DNA of 64,000 bases from Epiperipatus broadwayi (taxonomy: Eukaryota; Onychophora; Udeonychophora; Euonychophora; Peripatidae). Location: positions 1,035,001 through 1,099,000 of the forward strand of contig JAQFVV010012670.1 of assembly GCA_028023455.1 (NCBI GenBank), read 5' to 3'. The position numbers were made by a program, and so were the translations under genes. Each line of letters begins with the position of its first letter. Position 1 is the first letter of the stretch. This document shows, one piece after another, positions 25,776-34,944 of this stretch. The notes below the pieces were generated by a model. It made no database searches. It saw only the letters and a list, made by a program, of their open reading frames with translations, and was not told where the DNA came from.

Positions 25776-25806
25776 AAACACACAGGCTTATTAAACCTGT
25801 GTGTTT
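25776..25806. other. Perfect 11-bp hairpin
   Basis: AAACACACAGG is followed after nine bases by CCTGTGTGTTT. It is an isolated short inverted repeat of unknown role, without the flanks of a microRNA-length stem. Confidence 0.5.
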
Positions 25807-25839
25807 CAGTTATTACATAAGTAGAGATGTCTGCCCATT

Positions 25840-26250
25840 CCATGTATATGTATTAAATGGATTATATCGTGTACATGAGGGGTCAGATTGACTTTAGGTC
25901 AACATGGGTGTGACAAGAATCTCGGCCTCAGGGTGGCTTTTGAGCATTCCATCATCAGATTTTTAATTGGATGGACGGTTGAAGAGTTGGAGTGTGGAGT
26001 AGATTGAAGCCTGTCCATTAAAGTTTGAGGATTGGCTATCTTAATATATATCTGAGCACTTATAGCATATATGTGTAATCTGGACCAACTGACGATTGCT
26101 GGTTTAGCATGAAAAACTTATATTTGTGATTATTTATCTTTTCAACATATATGTGTTCAAGTGTATCAGTGTTATAAGATAGTGTGGAGAGTGGTGGGTT
26201 GTGTGAAAGTCTGTGTTCATATACCCTATATATTAAATAAACAAAATAAC
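25840..26250 (+). mobile_element. Family A element, one arm plus internal segment
   Basis: The internal part (ATGAGGGGTCAGATTGACTT through GGCTTTTGAGCATTCC) corresponds to the internal sequence of the 51.4-kb copy. It is followed by CATCATCAGATTTTTAATTGG, the TTGGCTATCTTAATATATAT segment, a hammerhead on the plus strand, and the terminal arm ending GAAAGTCTGTGTTCATATACCC. Confidence 0.78.
26076..26133 (+). ncRNA. Hammerhead ribozyme, family A
   Basis: Order on the plus strand: TAATC, bulge TGG, ACCAA, core CTGACGA (position 7 is free in hammerheads), stem II TTGCT-GGTTT-AGCAT, core GAAA, AACTTATA, TTTGT, GATTAT. Both catalytic strands are intact. The first stem II pair is U-U instead of G-C. 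The stem III palindrome and the inner stem I each carry a mutation, so activity would be reduced. Confidence 0.52.
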
Positions 26251-26787
26251 TAGATGCAAACATGGGAGTTTTTCAAATCTTTTAACTGTTCAATATGTGT
26301 AAATAATGAAATAATTATAAAATTACTCATTTGAACTTTTTCCGAAAGCAAAATAAATCAAATGAAAATTGTGGCTTCCATTTTTATAGCTTCCTGATTT
26401 TTACTTTTTATAAGTTTTTTTGTTGGATTGGCTCTTTGTTTCTGAAAGTTTCTGATCCCTGCTGAATAACTATCTGTGACAATATTTTCTTTTGAGATAA
26501 TTTTTATAATGATCTCACACCAAAATTATAATGCAATGAGAACTATATCTGTTCACATAAGTTATGCAAAGTATTTTTAAAAAAGAATGGCTTGAGACCT
26601 GATTTTATGAAGTTATTTTATATTCCATGTTCTAATATTTGTGATGTTATTATTTTTATTATTATAATGACTTTATTTTTCATATTGTTTATAATGGTCT
26701 ACTGGTCTTATTACTGCTATTATACTTGTGAATACACTATTAAGCAAATAAACATCACATGATCACCATTTGATGCAGTGCTCTCAG

Positions 26788-26846
26788 ATGCAAGGCTCCT
26801 CACTGACGAAGGCCATAAGCCAGAAACTAGTCTGGGGATATTGGAT
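26788..26846 (+). ncRNA. Hammerhead ribozyme, family B, 5' copy
   Basis: Plus strand: outer stem I ATGCAA (consensus ATCCAA, so one mismatch here), internal loop GGC, inner stem I TCCTCA, core CTGACGA, stem II AGGC-CATAA-GCCA, core GAAA, stem III CTAG, cleavage dinucleotide TC, inner stem I TGGGGA, loop TA, outer stem I TTGGAT. TCCTCA pairs with TGGGGA through five Watson-Crick pairs and one G-U. The first stem II pair is A-A, not the usual G-C. Predicted cleavage lies between 26832 and 26833. Confidence 0.65.
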
Positions 26847-27248
26847 GAGTAGGTACTAGATGGGGATTTTATGCACAAACCTTCTGGCATCCATTAATTA
26901 CTCTCTAGCATGCTGTGTGTGGCACTATATATATATAGTGAATTTTGCCTGTTTTAACAACAGTTATACACAAGCATAAGAGGAGGTGGTCATGTCATGT
27001 TTATTGGCTTAAAACCAATCCTGCCTAATATGATAGTGGTGGCTATGGTTATTAAAGAACCAAAGACACCAAAATGTATGGGTACTGAACTGGGTTCAGA
27101 CCCACATGACTATATAAGCTAATGGGCTTGGATTGAAGACATTAAGGTGTTTTCAGTTTAAGACTCATAGTTTTGTAGTTAAGTGGAGATAAAAGGTGGT
27201 TGCTGGAGGGTTGCATTAGATCCTAAGATCTAGATGCAGTGCTCTCAG

Positions 27249-27307
27249 ATCCAAGGTTCCTCACTGACGAAGGCCATAAGCCAGAAACTAGTCTGGGAAT
27301 ATTGGAT
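27249..27307 (+). ncRNA. Hammerhead ribozyme, family B, 3' copy
   Basis: It has the same order as the 5' copy. The outer stem I ATCCAA/TTGGAT is perfect. CTGACGA and GAAA are intact, and stem III is CTAG followed by TC. Inner stem I is TCCTCA opposite TGGGAA, with one mismatch. Predicted cleavage lies between 27293 and 27294. Confidence 0.65.
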
Positions 27308-27484
27308 GGGTAGGCACTAGATGGAGATTTTATACACAAGCCTTCTGGCATCCATTGGTTACTCTAGCTTGCTGTGTGTGGCAATACGTATAGTGAGTTT
27401 TGCCTGTTTTGAATACACTATTGCTATATATATAAAACATTTATGGCTTTATTGTTTGGGACTATAGAAGAAATTCAAGTACCA

Positions 27485-27557
27485 GAACTGTTAGTGCCGG
27501 AATCGATCCTGAGGCTTCCTGATCCCAAATCAGACGCTTTATCAATAGTGTCAAACT
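27485..27557 (-). other. tRNA-Pro-like pseudogene or SINE head
   Basis: Minus strand: GACACTATTGATAAAGCG as a degraded D-arm, then an anticodon arm TCTGA-TTTGGGA-TCAGG that closes as five pairs (one T-G) and presents TGG (proline), then a T-arm with a good box B, GGATCGATTCC. The acceptor ends pair only partly (GTTTG opposite CTAAC). This looks like a tRNA-Pro-derived retropseudogene or a SINE head. No CCA-end feature or TSD was found. Confidence 0.5.
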
Positions 27558-27767
27558 TATAATAATGTGCATATATATATATTACTATTTTTTGTCTTTT
27601 TGTTATTTTTTCTTCTATTAATATTATTATTGCTATTTATATTAATCCCAATTGATAATCACAATTTACTACAATTAGAATTTTTTTTTAAAGGCATACA
27701 AAAAAACATCACAGCATCCTTTGTTTCAAATGACTCTTTGAAGTCATAAAACCTGCATTTCAGCAAA

Positions 27768-27890
27768 CACCGGTGATTGCTTATCTTTTTTGACATGTGT
27801 GTGATCAAGTGTGTCAGCAGTACGAAATAGCGTGGATTGTTGAGTGTCGTGTGAAAGTCTGAGTTCAAACCCCCTATATATTATACATTG
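27768..27890 (+). mobile_element. Family A element, terminal arm fragment
   Basis: It contains TGATTGCTTATCTTTTTTGA, ATGTGTGTGATCAAGTGTGT, GAAATAGCGTGGA and GAAAGTCTGAGTTCAAACCC. The hammerhead is absent. Confidence 0.75.
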
Positions 27891-28167
27891 GAGCGCAGGT
27901 AAGAAAAAAGCCTGTACTGTAGAAAAAATTCATATATTCAAACACCTTAATGTTTGTATTTTTTGGAAAATGATTTTTTTTCAATTTCAATTTAATCAGT
28001 TACTTGAATTACATGATGTTAATTATTTTAATTATGTCAATATCTGAAAAAAGCGTTGATCTTATTATTTAGACAAAGCTAATACTTCTACGTTAAAGCT
28101 CATTATTTTAATAATTGATTTTGTTTGTTAGCTAAAATAACATGAGTCGTATTTTTTTTTAAATCAA

Positions 28168-28276
28168 GTGTCAAGCATTGGTGGTTGAGAGGTCAGCGAC
28201 AGCCACTTTACAAGCAGTTGTCCCGGGTTAGCGGGTTCGCTTCCCGGCTGATGCTATGACACATGAGAAAAAAAAA
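28168..28276 (+). mobile_element. tRNA-like SINE, copy 3
   Basis: GTGTCAAGC and, at the other end, GCTATGACAC are complementary and extend the acceptor helix. Internally there are GGTGGTTGAGAGGTCAGC (box A), the anticodon-like loop TTTACAA, and GCGGGTTCGCTTCCCGG (box B). The A-tail is ACATGAGAAAAAAAAA. I found no clear TSD. A similar copy lies 410 bp downstream in inverted orientation. Confidence 0.8.
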
Positions 28277-28686
28277 TGTAAAATTAAAAAAAATCTAATA
28301 TCAAATTAGTATACATTAACAAAATTTAAATAGTATGTTTAAAAGTATTCTCCAAGGATTTTAAAAGAGAGAGCATTGAACATCACAAAGTCTTGAGTGT
28401 TAAATCTTATTACTTGGCTTTTTTCTTTCTAGTCTAATAGCAAGGTCAGATTGTTAGAATTTATTAACTAGAGATTTTTTTTAAAAAAGATCTTTTAAGA
28501 TTTTAAGTACAAAGCCAATAAGATAAGTAAAACCAAAATCTTTATTTGTAAAAGTTAATTTGCTTACGACTTTTTTTTTCTTAAATTTGTACTACATCTT
28601 TATTTCTCTCAATATTCTTCTTTTTTTTTCGATTTTTTTTCTTTATAACTCCATTTTCCCTTTTTTCCCTTACCATTATCTATATA

Positions 28687-28792
28687 TTTTTTTTCTCATG
28701 TGACATAGCATTAGTCGGGAAGCGAACCCACTAATCCGGGACAACTGCTTGTAAAGCACCTGTCGTTGACCTCTCGACCACCAATGCTTAAA
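28687..28792 (-). mobile_element. tRNA-like SINE, copy 4
   Basis: This is an inverted partner of copy 3. Minus strand: AAGCATTGGTGGTCGAGAGG, a loop TTTACAA, AGTGGGTTCGCTTCCCG, ATGCTATGTCACATGAG, A-tail. The central stretch is nearly identical to copy 3, so the two could pair as a 100-bp stem with a loop of about 410 nt in a transcript. Confidence 0.8.
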
Positions 28793-28799
28793 ACAAAAA

Positions 28800-29390
28800 G
28801 TTTATTTTATTTGGATCACTTTTCCCTTGTATTTTAACTTTTTTTCATGTGTAACTTTTATTTTCTCTTCTAAATATTACATTTTCTATTATCATTTCTT
28901 CATATTTTATAATTTTTCTGTTGTATCTTTTGTGATTTATGAATTCAGTAAAGATCATCATGAATTAGGATTAAATTACAAAAATCAGATATCAGCACAA
29001 ATTTGTTAAGTAATTCTTTAATCTTAATGTTGTCTTAAGAGTGTATGTGAGTATAGTGATATCACATATGCACACCTTTATATGTGTGTTTCAAAGCATA
29101 CTTTATTAATTAAAAAACAATGATTACATCGGTAAGACTGGGCTTACTGTGTAAGCATAAGTCTGTTCCTGTGTCTAAACAGTCCTTCTGGGTATAAGAT
29201 TGTTCACAGATATATAGGAGAGAAAAAGCTTTCTCTTGAGTTCTTTATGTTGTGTTTTTGCTACTCTTAAGGCATCGAAAGTTGCCTGAATTCAGCTTGT
29301 CTAATTGTTTTTTATATACATTATCAGCACACCTTTATATGTACACACACATTCATATGTGTACATATACATATTTTTAGATACATTAAT
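28800..29390. other. AT-rich non-coding stretch
   Basis: Nothing recognisable. It starts with T-rich sequence, and no coding frame has support. Confidence 0.45.
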
Positions 29391-29394
29391 TTAA

Positions 29395-29822
29395 TATAGA
29401 AGATTTGAACACAGACTTTCAAGCTCACTTCAGCTATCCACTGTATCTTATATAACTGATACACATGACCACACACGTGAAAAAAATAAATGATCTCCAA
29501 TATACATATTTTGAGCACTCATCAGTTGGTCCAGAACATTATCTCCCACACACACATATATATATATAAAATCATTGCTCGGTTTATATTGAGATAACAG
29601 ATCTTCAAACTTTAATGCACAGACTTCAATCTACTCCACCCTTCAACTCTTCAACTATCCATACCATTGAAAATTTGATGATGGTACACCTAAATTCCTT
29701 ACTGATGCCAATATTGGAATCATTTATCTTTTTCACATATGTGTAGTCATATGTATTGATTACATGAGATAGAGTGGAACTTGAAAGTCTGTGTTCAAAT
29801 CCCCTATGTTGCAGGACTAATA
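29395..29822. mobile_element. Family A foldback, hammerhead partly deleted
   Basis: The left arm starts GATTTGAACACAGACTTTC. The internal TTTATATTGAGATAACAG and CAACTATCCATACCATT segments follow, and the inverted right arm ends GAAAGTCTGTGTTCAAATCC. On the minus strand near 29485-29540 the core CTGATGA and the stem I strands survive, but the stem II loop and half of the hairpin are gone (GAGTGCTCAAAATATG). Confidence 0.8.
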
Positions 29823-30153
29823 CTCAAGTATCCCAAAATATTATACATTAATTTAATAACTTGATAACTTGGTGATATACATATTCAAACATTTCATTTC
29901 ATATTGCTAATAATTACTTTCAAAGAGTTCTTATAGAAATCCCCTGCCCCCATTAAATAATATTTAAAAAGGAGGCTTATGTTTGACTGTGTAATTTGAC
30001 ATATCATTGATATTCCAGTAAATAGTACCAGTTTATTTGATGATACATGAGACTAATAATTTCATTTATTGTTTTATATACAAATCAGCAATCTCTGCTC
30101 CATATTTGAGGGTCAATATTGCATGTTATGCTAAAATTTTGAGTTTTATCTAC

Positions 30154-30236
30154 TTCCAATGTGTAAGCTTGTGGTTAAGACCTGTAAAGGTCCCTACCTT
30201 CACATTTTCAACCACACATGCTTTAGGTTTATTGCC
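30154..30236 (+). repeat. Dispersed about 80-bp repeat, copy 2
   Basis: This is the partner of 11791-11871 in opposite orientation, starting CCAATGTGTAAGCTTGTGG and ending TTTAGGTTTATTGCC. CpG positions of the other copy appear here as CpA (TTCACAT, ACCACAC). Confidence 0.6.
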
Positions 30237-30861
30237 TTAGTAAATATTAATTATTTAATACATTAAATTTACTTTGTAATTCTGATATAAATCATTTATT
30301 ATTTAATTGTTTTGCATTACATAAGACTTAAGCATAGAATATTTCCAATAAACATAAAAGATAAAAAAGAGAGAGAAGGGAGGTATAGAATATTAATAAT
30401 TTTTATTAATTGCTCATTAAAAAAAGTGGATAGAAAATATTTCCTATCTTGCATGGGCAGTGTAATGACAATTACACTACAGAAATATTATTCATTAAGA
30501 GAAGTATAGAATCTATAAGCAATGCAGCATCTTTTTCATTGCTGCAAACAAAGTCAGCTATACATAATTATGATTTTTAATATATCAAAAATTTACCATT
30601 GCATCTACATCTTTTGACTGTTGTTGTTTCAGTTTTTTAGCTTCTCATTAATGTCATTATACTTGGTGCAGTGGATGGAGTATTGAAAAATACTTTAAAA
30701 TAAACAACAAGGAACAGATATTCAAAACTATTTGGAGGGAGACTGTTTTAATTATCAGTGTCTGCTATCTTAATGGAATCACTCAGCATTATTTTCTTCT
30801 TGAGTCAAGACTTAGACTAGACTAATTGTATTTTTTTCAGATCTACTTATACATTCTTAAA

Positions 30862-31185
30862 CAAGGCAAAACTCTCCATACAGTAGTGCCACCCTGTGTC
30901 AACCAGAGTAATTAATGAATGCCAGAAGGCTTGTGCATAAAATCCCTATCTAGTGCCTACTCATCCAATATCTCAGACTAGTTTCTGGCTTGTGGCCTTC
31001 ATCAGTGAGGAGCCTTGGATCTGAGCGCACTGCACCTAGATCTTAGGATCTAGATAGCAATTTTATGCACAAGCCTTCTGGCATTCATTGATTACTCTGG
31101 TTGACACAGGGTGGCACTACTGTATGGAGAGTTTTGCCTTATTAACAATTGAGATAGTGATCATGTGATGTTTTATATATTCTTG
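30862..31185 (-). mobile_element. Family B foldback element
   Basis: GGCAAAACTCTCCATACAGT at the left end reappears inverted as ACTGTATGGAGAGTTTTGCC at the right end. The arms continue through GCCACCCTGTGTCAACCAGA and GCCAGAAGGCTTGTGCATAA for about 75 bp with near identity. The centre carries one hammerhead on the minus strand and CACCTAGATCTTAGGATCTA. Flanking AGTGATCATGTGATGTTTTA at the right is the outer family B end. Near-identical arms suggest recent formation or gene conversion. Confidence 0.82.
30963..31020 (-). ncRNA. Hammerhead ribozyme, family B
   Basis: Minus strand: ATCCAA, GGC, TCCTCA, core CTGATGA, stem II AGGC-CACAA-GCCA, core GAAA, CTAG, TC, then TGAGA and TATTGGAT. The core is canonical, and the outer stem I is perfect. 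Inner stem I has lost one base on the 3' side (TGAGA for TGGGGA), which still allows most pairs. Confidence 0.65.
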
Positions 31186-31740
31186 TGGCATGTTTTTTAA
31201 CACCTATCATGTACTCAAATGTTTTTCAAAAACTTATTTATCAAGATTTAATTATCAGATTCAAAACATGTAGTAATAAATATTTTTACATTATATGATT
31301 ATTTTATATATGATTATATATAATAAAAAAAAATTTTATATATATTTTTATAGTAATGATAAAAATAAAAAAGAAAAAATCATGACAAAGTTTGAAATTT
31401 GTTCTCTGACTTTCTCAATTTTAATGTTTTATTATTTTCAATAACATATTTATATTTGCCATCCAATTTACTACAAGAAAAGGCAAATTATTTCTTTAAA
31501 TCCTTATCTAATAGAAAGTTCTGAAAGGGTTACAAAATATGACACATTTTTTTAAAGTACACAATTCAAATTCATTTGCATGCACTAAAACTAATTTTCC
31601 TCTCTTCTACAATATACAAGTCATTATTTTATTGTTTTTAATTTTATACAGTATCTTTCTTCTACAAAGTATTTAATAGTATTATAACATTTTATAGAAC
31701 AATTTTTCATTTAATTTTCTAAATGTTCTAATTAAGTTAC
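31186..31740. other. AT-rich non-coding stretch
   Basis: Nothing recognised. Confidence 0.45.
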
Positions 31741-31744
31741 ACAT

Positions 31745-31965
31745 ATATCTACTAATATGTGCTGCTAGAAGAGATGATAATAGATGGACAATTAAAATCT
31801 TAAACTGGATTCCAAGAGATTGTAAAAGACCCCGAAAGAGACCACATGTGAGATGAATGGATGAAATAAGAAAGTGTGTAGGGGTGATGTGGAGAAGAGA
31901 AGCTAAAGATTGGAGATGGATTAAACTTGGAGAGACCTTTATCCTGCAGTGGATTGATAATGTTT
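31745..31965 (+). pseudogene. 3' end of an RTE LINE
   Basis: The translation gives RRDDNRWTIKILNWIPRDCK, then RPRKRPHVR, a stop, MDEIRKC, and WRWIKLGETFILQWID, the C-terminal end of the RTE protein. It ends before a GATAATG-type tail. It belongs to the same lineage as the relic at 5.9-9.1 kb, which ends with the same CCTGCAGT...TTGATAAT-like motif. A 5'-truncated insertion is the usual state of LINE copies. Confidence 0.8.
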
Positions 31966-32584
31966 GCTGACAATGATAATGTGCTGCATATGCACATGGC
32001 AATTTATAAATTTATTAATCAATCTATCAATGTTTATTAAGCTTTTTTTAACTGTGCAGTTTTATAATGCTACTAATTCAAGCTGCAATCAAATTTGTTC
32101 TGTTACAATATATATTTACTGAGCTAAGCAGATTGCCTTAGGTTCAGAATCATAGGGCTTTTTTTTAATTTTGGGATGTTAACTAGATAGTAAAAAAAGA
32201 ATTTAAAGATGGCTGCCAGATAATTGCATTGGTTCTTATCAAACTCATATTGACAAAGGCAAAAGCAGAAATTCATCTGGTGGTAGAAGGTAAATTGCAT
32301 TAATGTCTGACAAACATTGATTATTTAGATTTACAATCAATTATGCTAGAATATAGAAAGAATGAAATGATGATGTGTTAATTTAATGCAAATGATGCAT
32401 TAAAAAGATTTAAGTAAAAAGATTATCTATTGATAAAACAACCACTGTAATAATTTTTATTGTTTGGGTGGCAGTATCCAATGTGGAAGATTCTTTGGAG
32501 CCTAGAAAAATAACTTTGCAAATTTCTTAACATGTCAACATCTCTTATATTGATTAAATTTTTTTTTATAATTTTAAGATAATT

Positions 32585-32810
32585 GTAGAGGATTTGAACA
32601 CAGACTGGAGTAGATTAAAGCAGATCCATCAAAGTTTGAAGATTTGCTATCTTAATATAAACGGAGCACTGATTATATATATGTGGGAGATAATGATCTG
32701 GACCAGCTGATGAGTACTAATTCAGCATGAAATATGTATATTGAAGATCATTTATCTTTATCACATGTGTGTGGTCATGTGTATCGATTGTACGGAAATA
32801 GATAATATTA
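32585..32810 (+). mobile_element. Family A element with internal deletion
   Basis: A short left end (GAGGATTTGAACACAGAC) is fused directly to the second arm (AGTAGATTAAAGCAGATCC). ATTTGCTATCTTAATATAAA, a hammerhead on the plus strand and the terminal CACATGTGTGTGGTCATGTG follow. Most of the first arm is deleted. Confidence 0.78.
32693..32751 (+). ncRNA. Hammerhead ribozyme, family A
   Basis: Plus strand: ATGATC, bulge TGG, ACCAG, core CTGATGA, stem II GTACT-AATTC-AGCAT, core GAAA, TATGTA, TA, TTGAA, GATCAT. Both core strands are intact. The outer stem I is ATGATC/GATCAT, where the 24.9-kb copy has ATAATC/GATTAT. That compensatory change supports the fold. Inner stem I and stem II carry mismatches. 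Confidence 0.6.
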
Positions 32811-33085
32811 AACTCCTTCAATACAGCACTCAAAAACTGTAAATATTCCAAAGCTAAGAAAATATTAATCTACTTCTGAAATGAATTCTAAACTGATTGT
32901 TTTATTCATATTATAGAATTTACAATCAATACTAGTTTACATGGGAAAAAATATTTTTCAAATTCCACTTATCTTAAAATTAGAATACAAGTATAATTTA
33001 ATATACTTGGAAATTTTTTTTAGAGTTTGATAAAACTCTATAAATCACACAGACTATTTAAATATATTCTTGTTGCTACTTGCAT

Positions 33086-33220
33086 TTGTCAATAAATATT
33101 TTTTTTCATGTGTCATAGCATCGGCCGGGAAGTGAACCTGCTAACCCGGGACAACTGCTTGTAAGGCGGTTGTGCTGACCATTTGACCACCAACGCTTGA
33201 CACAATTGTCAATAAATATT
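33086..33220 (-). mobile_element. tRNA-like SINE, copy 5, with 15-bp target-site duplication
   Basis: TTGTCAATAAATATT at 33086-33100 and again at 33206-33220 brackets a 105-bp insert. On the minus strand it reads TTGTGTCAAGCGTTGG, GTCAAATGGTCAGC (box A), an anticodon arm ACAACCGC-CTTACAA-GCAGTTGT whose loop would present TAC (valine), then GCAGGTTCACTTCCCGG (box B), CCGATGC, TATGACACATG and a run of A. The acceptor strands GCGTTGG and CCGATGC pair with G-U wobbles. The helix continues outward as TGTGTCA against TGACACA. The TSD plus A-tail indicates LINE-mediated insertion. This is the best-preserved copy for defining element ends. Confidence 0.9.
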
Positions 33221-33666
33221 GTTGATTTATAATTGATACTCTCATATCTTTTTATCACATTATATTATTATGTCTTCAATTTTTTAAAACCATATTTCAG
33301 CTACATTTAACATGTAAATGAAATTAAAGATTTAATGTGTGTCAAGGTTACAAATTAGTCATAATTATTTATTATTTTGTTCTCTTAAATTTAAAATTTA
33401 TATTAAACATTTAAAATTTGAAATTTATATTAAACATTTATAATACCTATTGCTGATTTTTATTAGTGTTAAGTTCATGGTGGTATATTCACACCTAAAA
33501 ATATTTCTGGAATTCTGCACAAATAAGCATATTATATGTATATATTATAATAATCGGATCATGTTTAATAATAAATCTTATATTGTCTTATAAGGTTTTG
33601 GTTTTAAAAATCGTATATACACCAACGAAGTACATTGATTTAAAATGTTGACAATTGAGACACACA

Positions 33667-33794
33667 AATACAAGTAGTTTCTTTTTTTTTTTCATATGTC
33701 AAATGAGTTGACCGGGAAGCGAACCGGGGTCAGCTGCTTGGGAGGCAGCTATCTAACTGCTAGGCCATCAACGCTTGAATACAAGTAGTTTCTT
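33667..33794 (-). mobile_element. tRNA-Gly-like SINE with 17-bp target-site duplication
   Basis: AATACAAGTAGTTTCTT at 33667-33683 and 33778-33794 is an exact duplication around a 94-bp insert. Minus strand: TCAAGCGTTGA, TGGCCTAGCAGTTAGA (box A), an anticodon arm AGCTGC-CTCCCAA-GCAGCT with a perfect stem and CCC (glycine) at 34-36, a T-arm CCGGTTCGCTTCCCGG, acceptor 3' strand TCAACTC, TTTGACATATG and an A-tail of about ten. The insert is a nearly intact tRNA fold of about 72 nt with added ends like those of the other copies, but it differs in sequence from them, so it is a separate subfamily or a chimera. Confidence 0.88.
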
Positions 33795-34109
33795 ATGTCA
33801 GCTTAAATATATATATATATAATCGTATGGCTGTTCAAAGATATAGTCTAATAATCACAACAGTTCCTTCCAAGAAACAAAACTTTTTTTTTTTAATTTC
33901 CTTTAGCTAGGAATTAATGCAGAAACTTTAATTGTTTCAAATTCATAAAGAGGCAATGAAATGAGACAGTTACATTCTAATAAACTTCCAAAATAAATCT
34001 GTCTATTATTAGCAGAATAGAGGATATAAGAACTGAAGATAATTTCAATAGACGTGTTGCTCTATTTATGTTTACTGAAAATTATCTATTTAGTATTTAA
34101 ACTTTCTAG

Positions 34110-34280
34110 AAGTAATATGTTCTCCAAGAGATTTTAAAAGACCTAGAATGAGACCACGTGTGAGATTGTTGGATGAAATAATGACATGTGCTAAAGTGAT
34201 ATGGAGAAATTAGAGAAACAGGATTAATTTTGGAGAGATATTCATCTTGAATTGATCAATAATAGTTGAAAATGAATATA
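34110..34280 (+). pseudogene. 3' end of an RTE LINE, second fragment
   Basis: TCTCCAAGAGATTTTAAAAG, then CCTAGAATGAGACCACGTGT, TGGATGAAATAATGACATGT and GGAGAGATATTCATCTTGAA align in order with the 31745-31965 fragment. It is heavily decayed and ends in a (TA)n run. Confidence 0.7.
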
Positions 34281-34540
34281 TATATATATATATGCAGGCA
34301 AATGCTGAATTATATCTGGCCATTTCAGTAATATCTAAATATTCATAGAGTTATATTAAATACAGTTTGTCAGGTTTCATATAAAATTCAAGCAGCACAA
34401 TTTAACCATATACTATCCCATAATAGATGACAAAAAATAAATCTTTACATTAAGTCTTTAGTTTAATGAAACATTTATATTTCATTTTCTTTGCAGAATT
34501 CATAAATATTAAGAGCATAAAGCTAAACTAGTCAATAAAT

Positions 34541-34940
34541 AATCAAAATTACCCCAAATTCACAACTCAACCAGACTAGAGAAGAAAATAAATTCTAAAA
34601 CACTACAAACAGTTTCATTTTACAAGCAGATTTCTCAAGTGTAAAGAACTACAAAATAACATATTTAAACTAAACTTTTACCCACAATTCCACTTCCTAT
34701 ACACCCTTAATATTAAAATAAATTTTAACTTATTTAACAATTAACTTATTTAAAAGTTCCTTTAATATTAAGGATGTATGGGAAGTAAGTGGGATTGTGG
34801 GCAAACATTTAGTTTAAATATGTTATTTTGTAGTTCTTTACATTTGAGAAGTTTGCTTGTAGCAGTGAAACTGTTGGTAGTGTTTTAGAGTTATTTTCTT
34901 GACTAGTTGGTTGAGTTATGAATTTAGGATAATTTTGATT
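34541..34940. mobile_element. 400-bp foldback element
   Basis: AATCAAAATTACCCCAAATT at the left is matched by AATTTAGGATAATTTTGATT at the right. The pairing continues inward through ACTCAACCAGACTAGAGAAG, AAACACTACAAACAGTTTC, AAGTGTAAAGAACTACAAAA and TTTAAACTAAACTTTTACCC to CTTAATATTAAAATAA near the turn at about 34740. Arms are about 175 bp. No ORF and no hammerhead motif were seen. I did not identify a target-site duplication. Confidence 0.75.
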
Positions 34941-34944
34941 AGAA

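Larger units (their letters stand above)
26745..27430 (+). mobile_element. Family B element with two direct ribozyme repeats (retrozyme-like)
   Basis: Two direct repeats of about 190 bp (about 26772-26960 and 27232-27420) each run from GATGCAGTGCTCTCAGAT through a hammerhead, GATTTTATGCACAAACC or its variant, TTCTGGCATCCATT and GCTGTGTGTGGCA to TTTTGCCTG. They flank a unique core (about 26961-27231) that includes AAGAACCAAAGACACCAAAA, TACTGAACTGGGTTCAGACC and AAAGGTGGTTGCTGGAGGG. The same core recurs at 49.93-50.16 kb. The two predicted cleavage sites are 461 bp apart. This matches the insertion of slightly more than one unit of a 461-nt circular RNA, the retrozyme layout. No ORF is present. 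Confidence 0.75.

Noticed and set aside
25776-25806. Rho-independent terminator
   Set aside because: A hairpin is present, but the window is eukaryotic and there is no gene upstream.
31682-32002. 106-codon ORF on the minus strand
   Set aside because: It lies antisense to the RTE 3' fragment at 31745-31965, whose plus-strand translation matches the family.
33684-33777. Functional tRNA-Gly(CCC) gene
   Set aside because: The fold is good, but the sequence sits between a 17-bp TSD with an A-tail and shares termini with the SINE family.
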